Shown in pieces: positions 9,154-17,823 of a stretch of 64,000 nucleotides of DNA; position 1 is the first letter of the stretch, and the number at the start of each line of letters is the position of its first letter. The position numbers and the translations under genes are program-made. Below the pieces are notes generated by a model. That model worked only from the letters and a program-made list of their open reading frames with translations, made no database searches and was not told where the DNA came from. The stretch spans positions 62,001 to 126,000 of the forward strand of contig JAHBVK010000004.1 of NCBI GenBank assembly GCA_019637555.1, in the 5' to 3' direction. The DNA is from Anaerolineae bacterium (lineage in GTDB: Bacteria; Chloroflexota; Anaerolineae; Aggregatilineales; UBA2796).

Positions 9154-9196
9154 TGAGGGTCTTTCTACAATTAAGGGGAAAGACCCTCATCGTTTT
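9154..9196 (+). terminator. Rho-independent terminator after the AAA ATPase
   Basis: TGAGGGTCTTTC (9154-9165) pairs perfectly with GAAAGACCCTCA (9178-9189) across a 12-nt loop and is followed by TCGTTTT. It ends the AAA ATPase transcript. Confidence 0.8.
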
Positions 9197-9228
9197 CATG
9201 CCTATCTACGGCGATAGGAGTCCTACTG

Positions 9229-10056
9229 ATGTCCTCTCAATTTGCAGCCGAAGCCAACGTTCTCACACTTGATGGTTGCCCGCTGCACTACTGGTATTAC
9301 AAAGCTGAAGATCAGAGCAAACCCGCTGTTGTATTCACGCATGGCGCGGGCGTCGATCATCGGATGTTCGATCCGCAGATTGCGGCGCTGCAAGGCAAGT
9401 ATCCGCTGCTAACGTGGGACGTGCGCGGACAGGGACAGTCACGTCCGATGGGCGCTGAGTTTTCCGTCGCCAAGAACGTTACCGACCTGCTGGCGATCCT
9501 CGATCACTTAGGCATTCAGCAGGCGATCTTCGTGGGGCAGTCGATGGGCGGCAATACGGCACAAGAGATTGTGCGCTTTCACCCTGATCGCGTGATCGCC
9601 ATGGCGCTGGTTGATTGCGTGTGCAACTGTTCGCATCTGTCGTTGATCGAGCGTTGGGCGGTTAAAGCGACGCCCGCGCTGTTGAAACTGTACCCGCGTG
9701 AAACACTGCTGCGGCAGAGCGCCAAAGCTGCCTCGATCAAACCAGCGGTGCAGCAGTACATTTACGAGGCGATGAGCGTACTGGAGACAAAAGAACTCGG
9801 CTTCATCCTTCAGTCCACGCTTGCCTGCTTGCGCGATGAACCGGATTACCGCTTGCCCAAGCCGTTCATCCTGTTTCGCGGCGATCATGACAAGGCGGGC
9901 GCAATCGCCAAGCAAGCGGCGGCGTGGGCTGCCCGCGAACCCAGATGTCTGCGCTACGTAATCATCCCTGACGCGGGGCACAACTCGAATCAGGATAATC
10001 CTGAGTTCTTCAACCGCGAGTTGGTCAAGTTTTTGGAGGAGATTGCGGCGAGTTAG
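9229..10056 (+). CDS. Alpha/beta-fold hydrolase
   Basis: The 275-residue protein has the HGAGVDHRMFD oxyanion segment (about residues 38-48), the nucleophile elbow GQSMGG with S105, a candidate acid in RGDHD (D219/D221) and the catalytic histidine in DAGHNSNQ (H251). This is a complete triad in canonical order. It is cytoplasmic, and the substrate is unknown. GGAG stands 9 nt before the ATG. Its stop codon TAG lies inside a TTAGCCTCA-type repeat. Confidence 0.87.
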   Translation: MSSQFAAEANVLTLDGCPLHYWYYKAEDQSKPAVVFTHGAGVDHRMFDPQIAALQGKYPLLTWDVRGQGQSRPMGAEFSVAKNVTDLLAILDHLGIQQAIFVGQSMGGNTAQEIVRFHPDRVIAMALVDCVCNCSHLSLIERWAVKATPALLKLYPRETLLRQSAKAASIKPAVQQYIYEAMSVLETKELGFILQSTLACLRDEPDYRLPKPFILFRGDHDKAGAIAKQAAAWAAREPRCLRYVIIPDAGHNSNQDNPEFFNRELVKFLEEIAAS

Positions 10057-10107
10057 CCTCATCCCCGACCCCCTCATACACTTCGTGGAGAGGGGGAACC
10101 GAGAGGT
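10053..10107. repeat. TTAGCCTCA-type palindromic repeat, copy 1
   Basis: TTAGCCTCATCCCC... pairs loosely with ...GGAGAGGGGGAACCGAGAGG. The first TAG is the stop codon of the hydrolase gene. Related copies lie at about 25113, 29361, 34744, 58170 and 60126. Confidence 0.7.
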
Positions 10108-10134
10108 TAAATAACTTGTTGTTCCAATGGCTGG

Positions 10135-12039
10135 TTAGCCTGTCAACTGCGCCATGCTGATCAGCATCAGGATGCCGACGAAGATCAAGCCGAGCGCTAG
10201 CAGCGCCGATCCGCGCAGTGGTCGGAAGCTAGTTTGCGTCAGCGTGTAACCGCCAGCGATCAACAGTGCCAGTCCTGCCGCGCTCAAAGCGATCAGCCGT
10301 TCGGTCAGCGGTGGCGCAGGATCAGCGGCTTCGGGCATCGGTGAAACCTGTGGTTTGAAATCCACCACCGTATCATAAGCATCGGGGCGGCGGATGCTCA
10401 AACGCACGTTCCAGAGACCGGGTAGATTCAGATTCGCGCCACGTGCCGTATAAGTGCCATCGACGGTGTGCTCTAATTTCAGATCGCTCTGCCCCACATT
10501 AGCGGACTCAGGTTCCATCCGTAGGCGCACCAATGAGGCATCAGGAATCCAGTTGCCCGCCAGATCAGCGAGCGTCACGGTGAACGTATTCATGCCCACC
10601 CAACCGGGCGAGATATCCAGCATCACATGGATATCAGGAGACATATACATATCGCTGAAGGGGGCAAGGGCAGTGTTTGATCCTAATCCAGTGCCTTGCT
10701 GAGATGCCAGTGCTGTGCGTGCAGGTTGAATCGAAGTCATGATCCCCACCGCGATCAGCACGCCAATCGTGAGCACAATCTCCACCCCGAGCAGACCGCG
10801 AAAACGCGCGATCCAGTCCAAGCGCCCGCGCTCCAGACCGCGATGCGTATAAATCATGTTGATAGCGGCAAGTACGACGACGGGGAAAAAGAGCAGCAGC
10901 TTGAGCAGCAGGGCACGCCCGTAGAGTGTAGTGGTCAGCCCCTCCAGCGATCCAACGTGCAGCCATGCGGCGTAGAGTCCGGTTAGCACCAACGTCACAA
11001 CGCAGATTCGCGCGTAGTTGGTGAAATACCCAATCAACCGCGCCAATGCCTGCGCCGATGGATTCACAGAACGACGGATCGGCTGGATGATGGCGATGAA
11101 CGCTGCCAAGCCGCCGAGCCACAATGAGGTGGCAAGCAAATGCAGCCAGTCACTGGCAATGGAGGGAGTCGCTTCTTGAGCAGCGCTGGAATGGCTGTAA
11201 TCACTCTGAAAAAATAGAATTCCCAAGCCCAGCAGCAAGATAACCCAGAGTCGAGCGCGCAACCAGCGCGGTTCGGGCCAGACAATCGCTACGCCGATGA
11301 GCAGCCAGAGGATCATGCGGGAGAGCCACAACACGCCATAACGCGACTCCTCGATCACTTGACCGAGCGCGGGGCTGTTGATCGCTCCGAGCAAGGTGGT
11401 ATTAGCGACCAACGACGCTTGCATCAACAGCATCAAGATGCCTGTGACACCCAGCGCGAGCCAGCCAACCCCGATCAGCCGCCACAACCATGCTTCTACC
11501 AGTGGTGCTTTCGTGTCAGCCAGTGCGGGACGTAAGGTGAACAGCCAGAAGCCAGCAACCCCGATCAGCAGCGCGAAGGTGTACAAATTGAGGCTGCGTA
11601 CCAGCGCGTTGTCGATAGGCACTGTCTCGTTGGCAATGGCTGACGCGCTTGCCAGTCCGTTGGCTTCACCCACCGTGAAGGAGAAGTTGCTGCGCGTAGG
11701 GTGCCCATCAGCGGCGGAGACTACTTGCCACGCGACAGTGTAAACACCATCGGAGATCGTATCCAGCGGAATCTTCATGAACAACTGTGTGGCGTCCTGT
11801 GGATCAATTGCACTGGTAGCGATGTCCAGCGTGTTGCCATTGATATCGCGCAGCGTGAAGGAACTGAACCGGGGTTCCGCTGGCTCGGTGAACCACAGCC
11901 GGATCTCCTCCGGTGGCGCATTTAATACTGCATTTGCCGCCGGAACGGACATCAGCAGATTAGCGTGTGCGCTCACGCTCTGCACCGCTACTAGGATTAG
12001 GAGGGTGAACAGCGTACAGAAAAGTAATTTGACACGCAT
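10135..12039 (-). CDS. CopC-CopD fusion protein (copper resistance/uptake)
   Basis: The 634-residue protein starts at ATG 12039 with AGAGGA upstream, instead of an upstream in-frame start at 12105. It opens with a signal peptide (LLFCTLFTLLILVAVQSVSA) followed by HANLLMSVPAANAVL, the CopC domain whose mature N-terminal His can bind Cu(II). SAADGHPTRSNFSFTVG closes that domain at about residue 120. The middle, about 145-440, holds some eight membrane helices of the CopD type with conserved His (DWLHLLATSLWLGGLAAF). The C-terminal ~150 residues are an extra extracytoplasmic domain plus a last helix. It is the last gene of a three-gene minus-strand operon. Import or export of copper cannot be decided here. 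Confidence 0.88.
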   Translation of the reverse strand: MRVKLLFCTLFTLLILVAVQSVSAHANLLMSVPAANAVLNAPPEEIRLWFTEPAEPRFSSFTLRDINGNTLDIATSAIDPQDATQLFMKIPLDTISDGVYTVAWQVVSAADGHPTRSNFSFTVGEANGLASASAIANETVPIDNALVRSLNLYTFALLIGVAGFWLFTLRPALADTKAPLVEAWLWRLIGVGWLALGVTGILMLLMQASLVANTTLLGAINSPALGQVIEESRYGVLWLSRMILWLLIGVAIVWPEPRWLRARLWVILLLGLGILFFQSDYSHSSAAQEATPSIASDWLHLLATSLWLGGLAAFIAIIQPIRRSVNPSAQALARLIGYFTNYARICVVTLVLTGLYAAWLHVGSLEGLTTTLYGRALLLKLLLFFPVVVLAAINMIYTHRGLERGRLDWIARFRGLLGVEIVLTIGVLIAVGIMTSIQPARTALASQQGTGLGSNTALAPFSDMYMSPDIHVMLDISPGWVGMNTFTVTLADLAGNWIPDASLVRLRMEPESANVGQSDLKLEHTVDGTYTARGANLNLPGLWNVRLSIRRPDAYDTVVDFKPQVSPMPEAADPAPPLTERLIALSAAGLALLIAGGYTLTQTSFRPLRGSALLALGLIFVGILMLISMAQLTG

Positions 12040-12141
12040 TCGTGGTGAATCCTCTATACCCCTTGCGCTGCAAGCTAGCTGCCGCAGCGCAAAGGGTACA
12101 GTCAAGTTAACGGAAGAAGTAGGTTAAGACGCTTAACGTGC

Positions 12142-12678
12142 TTATTTCGCCTTGAGCTGTTCGATCTCGGCTTTCAGGGCGTCGATCTGTGCTTGCAAGC
12201 TGGCGATGTCGGCATTAGTGTCGGGGAACAGCACATCGCCCAACGGTGCGATTGAGCTGAACTCACCCTCAGCCGAATCAAAAGTCAGATCAACATCGGT
12301 GTCGCCGATCTTGCCCGTCAGTTTGAAGACGTAATCACCAGCGCGGGTGGGGATCAGACTGGCGACGTAGTGACCGGGATCGTTCCACGCGGGTTCCAGC
12401 TTAAGCGTCTTGGTCTGACCACCGAACTGGACTTCTAGATTGAGGGTGGTTTCTGCCCCTTCAACGCCCTTCGTCTCATCATCATCCATAACGATGGTCA
12501 GTTCAGGTCCATTGAGCACGCCTACGAAGGCAGGTTCTACTTGCCAACCAAAGGTCAGCTTGTAAGGACCGACATCGGTGTGACCGTGCGCAAGGACAGG
12601 CGTAGGACGAGAGACCGCAAACGCGAAGCCGAATACGACGAGCACAGCAGCGACTAGAAACAGACGTACACGTTTCAT
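12142..12678 (-). CDS. Exported copper-cluster protein with C-terminal coiled coil
   Basis: The 178-residue protein has a signal peptide (LFLVAAVLVVFGFAFA ... VLA). The mature end is His-rich (HGHTDVGPYKLTFGWQVEP), leading into a beta-rich domain similar in style to YtkA/CopC-like periplasmic proteins. The last 25 residues form a heptad coiled coil (ASLQAQIDALKAEIEQLK). It sits 102 nt upstream of the CopC-CopD gene on the same strand and is probably a metal-binding partner of it. AAAGG precedes the ATG. Confidence 0.75.
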   Translation of the reverse strand: MKRVRLFLVAAVLVVFGFAFAVSRPTPVLAHGHTDVGPYKLTFGWQVEPAFVGVLNGPELTIVMDDDETKGVEGAETTLNLEVQFGGQTKTLKLEPAWNDPGHYVASLIPTRAGDYVFKLTGKIGDTDVDLTFDSAEGEFSSIAPLGDVLFPDTNADIASLQAQIDALKAEIEQLKAK

Positions 12679-12741
12679 GACAGATAGCCTTTCTGTTTAG
12701 ATAGTTATTAGGAATATGCGGTTGTAATGACGGTAAGTGAT

Positions 12742-13119
12742 CTAAACGGAAAGGCAACCGCGCGGTGGCTGCTCCACCACGCGCAGGTCTACGACTTCGG
12801 GAAATGAGACATGCTGATCAACAGCGGAAACAAGCTCAAACACAGGTTCGAGCGTGATGGCGGCGGGCAGTGCGGCGACAAAGGCACTCATGATGGTGGA
12901 AGTGGTTTCCGGCGTGTGTTTGGCGATGCCAGATTGTAGAGCTGGCATCTGCGACCGCATCTGATCGCTGTGCGCATCGTGATCATGATGCTGATGTGCC
13001 GTCAGCCCCCACATCAAGCCGTGATACTTGCAGATCATAGGCGCAAACAGCCCCATCCAGAGCGCCAGAAAAGCGATCAGGGATAGATGTGCCAGTTGCG
13101 CGATCTGTCGAAGAATCAT
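12742..13119 (-). CDS. Small His-rich membrane-anchored protein
   Basis: The 125-residue protein has one N-terminal hydrophobic helix (LAHLSLIAFLALWMGLFAPMI), a His-rich segment HQHHDHDAHSD (about residues 42-52) and a C-terminal segment rich in acidic and aliphatic residues ending VEQPPRGCLSV. The layout resembles small DUF2946-like proteins that accompany copper genes, but the match is loose. It is the first gene of the minus-strand copper operon. No good ribosome binding site is seen before the ATG. Confidence 0.6.
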   Translation of the reverse strand: MILRQIAQLAHLSLIAFLALWMGLFAPMICKYHGLMWGLTAHQHHDHDAHSDQMRSQMPALQSGIAKHTPETTSTIMSAFVAALPAAITLEPVFELVSAVDQHVSFPEVVDLRVVEQPPRGCLSV

Positions 13120-13234
13120 TACATCTATACGTTAGGCAGTTCTAGGAGACACTTACAATGATAGCGGTGGTCGCTTTAGTTTGCATCCAACTTTAAGAGG
13201 ATACCTATAATTGCCCATTTACAAGCAGCTTTGA

Positions 13235-14038
13235 TCAGCCACACGCCTCACGCAGACTGCGGGCAAGTTTCTGCATCGCCTCCAAGCCCTCTGCCTCCGT
13301 GGTGCGGATCAAGGCACTGGCGACTACTACACCATCCGCCAGTTCCGCGATCAGACGCACATGATCAGGTGTGCTGATCCCGAAACCGATGGTCAACGGT
13401 AAGGTGGTCAATCCGCGCACACGGCGCACGTAATCCGCCAGATCGGGGGCGAGGGTATCGCGCGCGCCAGTAACCCCGGTGACCGAGACGAGATAGATGA
13501 ACCCGTGCGCTTTACTGGTCACGACGCGGATGCGATCCGGTGTGCTAGTAGGCGCAAGTAACGGCGTTAGCGACAGGTTGTAGTGGGCGCAGTAACCTAG
13601 AAATTCATCCGCTTCTTCCATCGGTAAATCGGGGATGATGAACCCGTTCGCGCCTGCTGCTGCTGCGTCCTTGACGTACTGCTCCAAGCCATATGCCATC
13701 AGCGGATTGAAGTAACCCATCAACACCAACGGGATCGTGACACCGTGCTGGCGCAAAGTGCGTACCGCTTCCAGACAGTGTTTCACCGTAATACCGTTGT
13801 TCAAAGCGATCTGCGAGGCGTGCTGGATAGTCGGTCCATCCGCCAGCGGATCGGAGAAAGGGATACCGATTTCCAGTGCGTCCGCCCCTGCCTCTACCAG
13901 CGCTTCCAGTGCTTTAATGCTGGTTTCGTAGTCAGGATAACCGACGGTGAAGAAAGGCATAAAAGTAGCCCGATTCTGTTCGCGCGCCCGATCAAACATT
14001 GCTTCGATGGCGCTGAGTCCGGTGGTCGCTGAAGTCAT
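13235..14038 (-). CDS. trpA: Tryptophan synthase alpha chain
   Basis: The 267-residue protein cleaves indole-3-glycerol phosphate and passes indole to TrpB. The catalytic acids are E56 in ALEIGIPFSDP and D67 in PLADGP. NGFIIPDLPMEEADEF, the phosphate-binding SVTGVTGAR and GFGISTPDHV are all present. The ATG at 14038 has TTGGAG upstream, and a TTG at 14056 lies within that site. No other trp gene is in the window, which is unusual since trpA normally follows trpB. Confidence 0.95.
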   Translation of the reverse strand: MTSATTGLSAIEAMFDRAREQNRATFMPFFTVGYPDYETSIKALEALVEAGADALEIGIPFSDPLADGPTIQHASQIALNNGITVKHCLEAVRTLRQHGVTIPLVLMGYFNPLMAYGLEQYVKDAAAAGANGFIIPDLPMEEADEFLGYCAHYNLSLTPLLAPTSTPDRIRVVTSKAHGFIYLVSVTGVTGARDTLAPDLADYVRRVRGLTTLPLTIGFGISTPDHVRLIAELADGVVVASALIRTTEAEGLEAMQKLARSLREACG

Positions 14039-14083
14039 GATTTGTTGTCGCTCCAATCGCTAGGCAGCATAAGAATACCACTC

Positions 14084-14187
14084 CCTTACACGCTCAAACC
14101 AGCACCTTACAAAATTTTGTAAGGTCTTTTTCCGCCTTACAGTTTTGCCTAAAGCCCAATTCGTAAGCCGGATGATAGGTCGTAAGG
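14084..14187. promoter_or_regulatory. Cluster of CCTTACA motifs with a perfect 20-bp palindrome
   Basis: CCTTACA occurs at 14084, 14105 and 14135. Its complement occurs as TGTAAGG at 14118 and as one-off forms CGTAAGC/CGTAAGG at 14162 and 14181. Two copies form the perfect palindrome CCTTACAAAATTTTGTAAGG (14105-14124). The cluster sits between divergent trpA and the sugar transferase gene, where an operator array would be expected. The T-run after the palindrome would also allow a terminator reading, but there is no gene just upstream on that strand. Confidence 0.55.
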
Positions 14188-14263
14188 CTAAGGTTAGAGC
14201 CAAGTCGAGCGTTCAATGAATTTCGGGAGCGGACGCCGATGTGAGATGTGGAGAGAGAGCGAC

Positions 14264-15130
14264 ATGAACAGCGGCAAGATGATGAAGACGTTAGGCAAAG
14301 CAGCAGTATTCGGTGGTTCGTTAATCGCAGGCGCTGCGTTGATGACGGCATTGGTGGCAGGTAACGCGCAGCGGCTGAATGCTCCGGCACTCGGTCTGGT
14401 TGCGTTGCAACCGCGTCGCAGCCGCAAGTTAGCGGACAAGTACAGCTATCGCGCCTATCTGATCGCCAAGCGCTGGTTCGATATTGTGGTCAGCGCCACT
14501 GCGATCCTGTTCCTTGCGCCGCTGATGCTGGCGATCATGGTCGCCGTGAAGCTGGACAGTGAAGGTCCAGCGGTGTATTCGCAGGAGCGCATCGGTTCGC
14601 GTATTCGCGGCAAGGGTGGCAAGCGCAGTTGGGAAGCCAAGGCGTTCACCATCTACAAGTTCCGCACCATGAAGAAGGGCAACTCCAGCAGCCAGCACAA
14701 GGCATTCGTGCAAGCACTGATCAAGGGCGACACCGCTACACTGGAAGCGATCAACGGTAAGGTCAGCAGCGAAGACAAGTACAAGATCAAGAACGATAGC
14801 CGCGTGACCCGCATCGGCAAGATCCTACGCAAGACCTCGTTGGACGAACTGCCGCAGCTATTCAACGTGCTGAAGGGCGATATGAGCTTGGTCGGTCCCC
14901 GCCCCGCGCTGGCATACGAAGTGGACGTCTACGCGCCGCATCACCTGCGTCGCTTGGAAGCCAAGCCCGGTTTCACCGGCTGGTGGCAGGTCAAGGCACG
15001 CAGCAGCGTCGATTTCGAGACGATGGTACAACTCGACACGTGGTACGCCGAGAATGCCAACCTGTGGCTCGACCTGAAGATCCTCGTGATGACGCCGCTC
15101 TCCGTGATCAAGGGTAAGGGCGCAGCCTAA
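14264..15130 (+). CDS. Polyprenyl-phosphate sugar-1-phosphate transferase
   Basis: The 288-residue protein belongs to the bacterial sugar transferase family, which starts exopolysaccharide or O-unit synthesis by loading a sugar phosphate on undecaprenyl phosphate. It shows KRWFDIVVSATAILFLAPLMLAIM (membrane re-entrant helix), KFRTM, the TSLDELPQLFNVLKGDMSLVGPRP core (about residues 195-220) and the PGFTGWWQVKAR end. It is of the short type with no extra N-terminal multi-helix region, only one predicted helix near residues 8-35. The ATG at 14264 with GGAGAG upstream is preferred over one at 14216. A leader with repeated CCTTACA motifs precedes it. Confidence 0.92.
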   Translation: MNSGKMMKTLGKAAVFGGSLIAGAALMTALVAGNAQRLNAPALGLVALQPRRSRKLADKYSYRAYLIAKRWFDIVVSATAILFLAPLMLAIMVAVKLDSEGPAVYSQERIGSRIRGKGGKRSWEAKAFTIYKFRTMKKGNSSSQHKAFVQALIKGDTATLEAINGKVSSEDKYKIKNDSRVTRIGKILRKTSLDELPQLFNVLKGDMSLVGPRPALAYEVDVYAPHHLRRLEAKPGFTGWWQVKARSSVDFETMVQLDTWYAENANLWLDLKILVMTPLSVIKGKGAA

Positions 15131-15174
15131 CCTTAACTTCAACAATTCTGTAGATTGTCTATCTCCTCCCGAAG

Positions 15175-15214
15175 CGACAGGAGCGAACCTTAAAAGTTCG
15201 CTCCTGTCGTTTTT
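15175..15214 (+). terminator. Rho-independent terminator after the sugar transferase
   Basis: CGACAGGAGCGAAC (15175-15188) pairs perfectly with GTTCGCTCCTGTCG (15196-15209), 14 bp with a 7-nt loop, followed by TTTTTG. Confidence 0.9.
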
Positions 15215-15221
15215 GTTGAAG

Positions 15222-15256
15222 AAAGAAGAAGGGCAGGTTTAGAAACCTGCTCCTAC
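15222..15256. repeat. GGGCAGGTTT palindromic repeat, copy 1
   Basis: AAAGAAGAAGGGCAGGTTT is followed by AGAAACCTGCTCCTAC. GGCAGGTTT pairs with AAACCTGCT/C. Nearly identical copies lie at 18943 and 45402. It lies between the transferase terminator and the end of mutS2. Confidence 0.8.
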
Positions 15257-15290
15257 ATGTTCGTGTTGAAGGTGGACTGGTGTGAAGGCG

Positions 15291-17696
15291 CTATTTCAGT
15301 GGTACGAGGTTGACGACGGTGACACCATCGCCGCCTTCGCGTTCGCCGCCACGTTCGTACTTCTGCACCAGTGGATTGTTCCGCAGTACATCACGTACCG
15401 CCTGACGCAGCGCCCCTGTACCCTTACCGTGAATGATGCGCACGAAGGGCAAGCCTGCCATGTAGGCGGCATCCAAGTAGCCTTCGATGCGCTCTAATGC
15501 TTCCTCGACGCGCTCACCACGCAAATCGAGTTCGAGTCCGGGCGACTGTCCCAAGCGACGCGGCGCATCACGCTCCTCGACGGCTGCGGCAGGTTTGCCC
15601 TGTGATCGGCTGGCGCGGCGGCTCTCCTCACGGTTACGCTTCTCGATCTCGTCCAACTTAACGCGCACGCGCAGTCGTCCGATGATCACTTCGGCTTCGG
15701 TGGGCGTCAACTCCGCGATCTCGCCTTCGGCTTTCAGCGGGATTACCCACACTGTATCTCCGATGCGGAACTGCGGTCCCTGTACATCGGCAGGCGGCTG
15801 CGTGACGTTTTCCACAGGCTGCTGAATGTTGCTCTTGAGCGTAAACGCCGCTTCTTCGATACGCTTGATCACTTCCAGAGGTTGCCCTGCTGCCTGCAAG
15901 TTGTGCCGAAGTTTTCGCACTTCGCTGCGCAGTTCGTCGATCTCGCGGTCTGCCATGCGCCGCGTCTGTGCGATCACATCACGCCGTTCGATCTCCACCG
16001 CGTCAAGGCGTTCGCGCAGTTCGCGCTTGAGTTCCTCGACAGCAGCTTGCTGCGCGACGGCGGCATCACGCGCGCGGCGTGCTTCCTCGCGGGATTTGTG
16101 CAGCTCATCCAGCAGATTATCCGCCACCAGATCTTCCACGCCGACCATACTACGAGCGTCGGTGATGATGTCGGTTGGCAGCCCAAGCCGCGTGGCGATA
16201 GACAGCGCGTTAGAACGCCCCGGAATACCGATCACCAGATGGTAGGTCGGGCGCAGCGTTTCCAGATCGAATTCGACGCTGGCATTACGCACACCGAACT
16301 TGTTTTGACTGTAAATCTTCAGTTCGGGGTGATGCGTAGTCACCAGTGTGGTCACTTTACGCTCGACCAGCGAGTTCAGCACCGCCCGCGCCAACGCCGA
16401 TCCTTCCGTGGGATCGGTGCCCGCACCCAGTTCGTCAAGGATGACCAGCGAACGCTCGTTGCATTCGCGCAGGATGTTGATGGTGTTGGTCATGTGCGCG
16501 GAGAAGGTAGAGAGCGATTGCTCGATGCTCTGCTCGTCGCCAATATCGGCGTAGATGCCCTCGAAAATCGTCAGTTCCGCGCCATCAGCCGCCGGAATAT
16601 GCAAGCCCGCTTGCGCCATCAGAGTCAGCAAGCCGACGGTCTTGAGCGCAACGGTCTTACCACCCGTATTCGGTCCGGTGATCACGAGGATGAAGGTTTC
16701 GTCATCCAAGACCATATCAATTGGCACTACTTTGCGCGGATCGAGCAGCGGATGACGCGCCGATTCCAGCTTGATCCGTGATCCGGGATGCGGGGTAGAC
16801 ATGCTGCGGAATGGCAATAGTTGGGGCGCAGTAGCGTTGATCGCGCTGGCGTAGCGCGCCTTGGCGAAGATCAGATCGAGGTGCGCCAGCCCTTCGACGG
16901 TACGCACGATCTGCTCTGAGAGTTTGCCCACTTCCTCACTCAGCGCCCGCAAGATGCGCCGGATTTCGTTTTCTTCCTCGATCTCCAGTTCGCGCAGTGA
17001 GTTGTTCAACTCGACGGTAGCCATCGGTTCGATGAACAGCGTCGCGCCGGAGGAGGAGGAGTCGTGAACGATGCCGGGGATGCGTCCCTTGAACTCGGCA
17101 CGCAGCGGGATCACATAGCGACCATTGCGCTGCGTGATCAACTGCTCTTGCAGGAATTTGGCGTTGTTGGTGTTGTTGATCAGGTTGTTCAGGCGGCTTT
17201 GCAGGCGCTCGAAGGCTACCCGCATATCGCGCCGGATCAGCGCCAGTTTGGGACTGGCGTTGTCGTAGATGCCGCCGTTGTCATCAATGGTCTGGCTGAT
17301 CTCGCCTTGCAGCGCGTTACATTCTTCCAAGCCGTTAGCGATATCCGCCAGACGTGGAGAGGTTGTGCCTTGCTTGCCGACGATGCGCTTGAGCGTGGTG
17401 CCGCGTCGCAGTGTGCCACGAATATCCAGAAAGGTTTGCGCGTCAAGGATGATGCCGCGTGTAGCGGAAACGGCAGCTTCGCGTACATCCCGCGCTCCGC
17501 CCATCGTAATATCGGAGCGAGCATCTAGCAGTACGCGCGCTTCCGTTGTCTCCTGCTGCCAGTCCGTCGCCTCGCGCAGATCGGTACTTGGGCGCAACTG
17601 CCGGATCAAATCCGCGCCAGCGGAAAATTGCGAGTGCGTCACGATCTGCGCCAGAATCTTGGGCAGTTCCAGCACTTGCACGGTTTTTTCGTTCAT
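15291..17696 (-). CDS. mutS2: Endonuclease MutS2 / ribosome-collision rescue factor
   Basis: The 801-residue protein has the full MutS2 plan: an N-terminal core and clamp helices, Walker A GPNTGGKT (341-348), Walker B LVILDELGAGTDPTEG, and the MutS-type TTHHPELK. A long charged coiled coil follows (about 520-610), then a KOW-like segment (FRIGDTVWVIPLKAEGEI) and a C-terminal Smr domain with LDLRGERVEEAL and HGKGTGALR. In bacteria it suppresses recombination or splits collided ribosomes, with the Smr domain acting as nuclease. It is monocistronic, and the aminopeptidase gene is divergent. Confidence 0.96.
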   Translation of the reverse strand: MNEKTVQVLELPKILAQIVTHSQFSAGADLIRQLRPSTDLREATDWQQETTEARVLLDARSDITMGGARDVREAAVSATRGIILDAQTFLDIRGTLRRGTTLKRIVGKQGTTSPRLADIANGLEECNALQGEISQTIDDNGGIYDNASPKLALIRRDMRVAFERLQSRLNNLINNTNNAKFLQEQLITQRNGRYVIPLRAEFKGRIPGIVHDSSSSGATLFIEPMATVELNNSLRELEIEEENEIRRILRALSEEVGKLSEQIVRTVEGLAHLDLIFAKARYASAINATAPQLLPFRSMSTPHPGSRIKLESARHPLLDPRKVVPIDMVLDDETFILVITGPNTGGKTVALKTVGLLTLMAQAGLHIPAADGAELTIFEGIYADIGDEQSIEQSLSTFSAHMTNTINILRECNERSLVILDELGAGTDPTEGSALARAVLNSLVERKVTTLVTTHHPELKIYSQNKFGVRNASVEFDLETLRPTYHLVIGIPGRSNALSIATRLGLPTDIITDARSMVGVEDLVADNLLDELHKSREEARRARDAAVAQQAAVEELKRELRERLDAVEIERRDVIAQTRRMADREIDELRSEVRKLRHNLQAAGQPLEVIKRIEEAAFTLKSNIQQPVENVTQPPADVQGPQFRIGDTVWVIPLKAEGEIAELTPTEAEVIIGRLRVRVKLDEIEKRNREESRRASRSQGKPAAAVEERDAPRRLGQSPGLELDLRGERVEEALERIEGYLDAAYMAGLPFVRIIHGKGTGALRQAVRDVLRNNPLVQKYERGGEREGGDGVTVVNLVPLK

Positions 17697-17823
17697 AAGA
17701 TCTACCGGGTTTACACTAATGCCCGTGTGTGTTCAAAGAGGTTCATGATAATCTACCGAGAGCGTCGAGTCAATCCGTAGACCGCGATTTGACGCTGGAA
17801 AGCAGCCAAGAAGGAAGCAGCAT

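Noticed and set aside
15882..16781. 299-codon open frame on the plus strand
   Set aside because: It lies antisense within mutS2, whose motifs are complete. The peptide has no family features and skewed His/Gln/Arg composition typical of opposite-strand frames.
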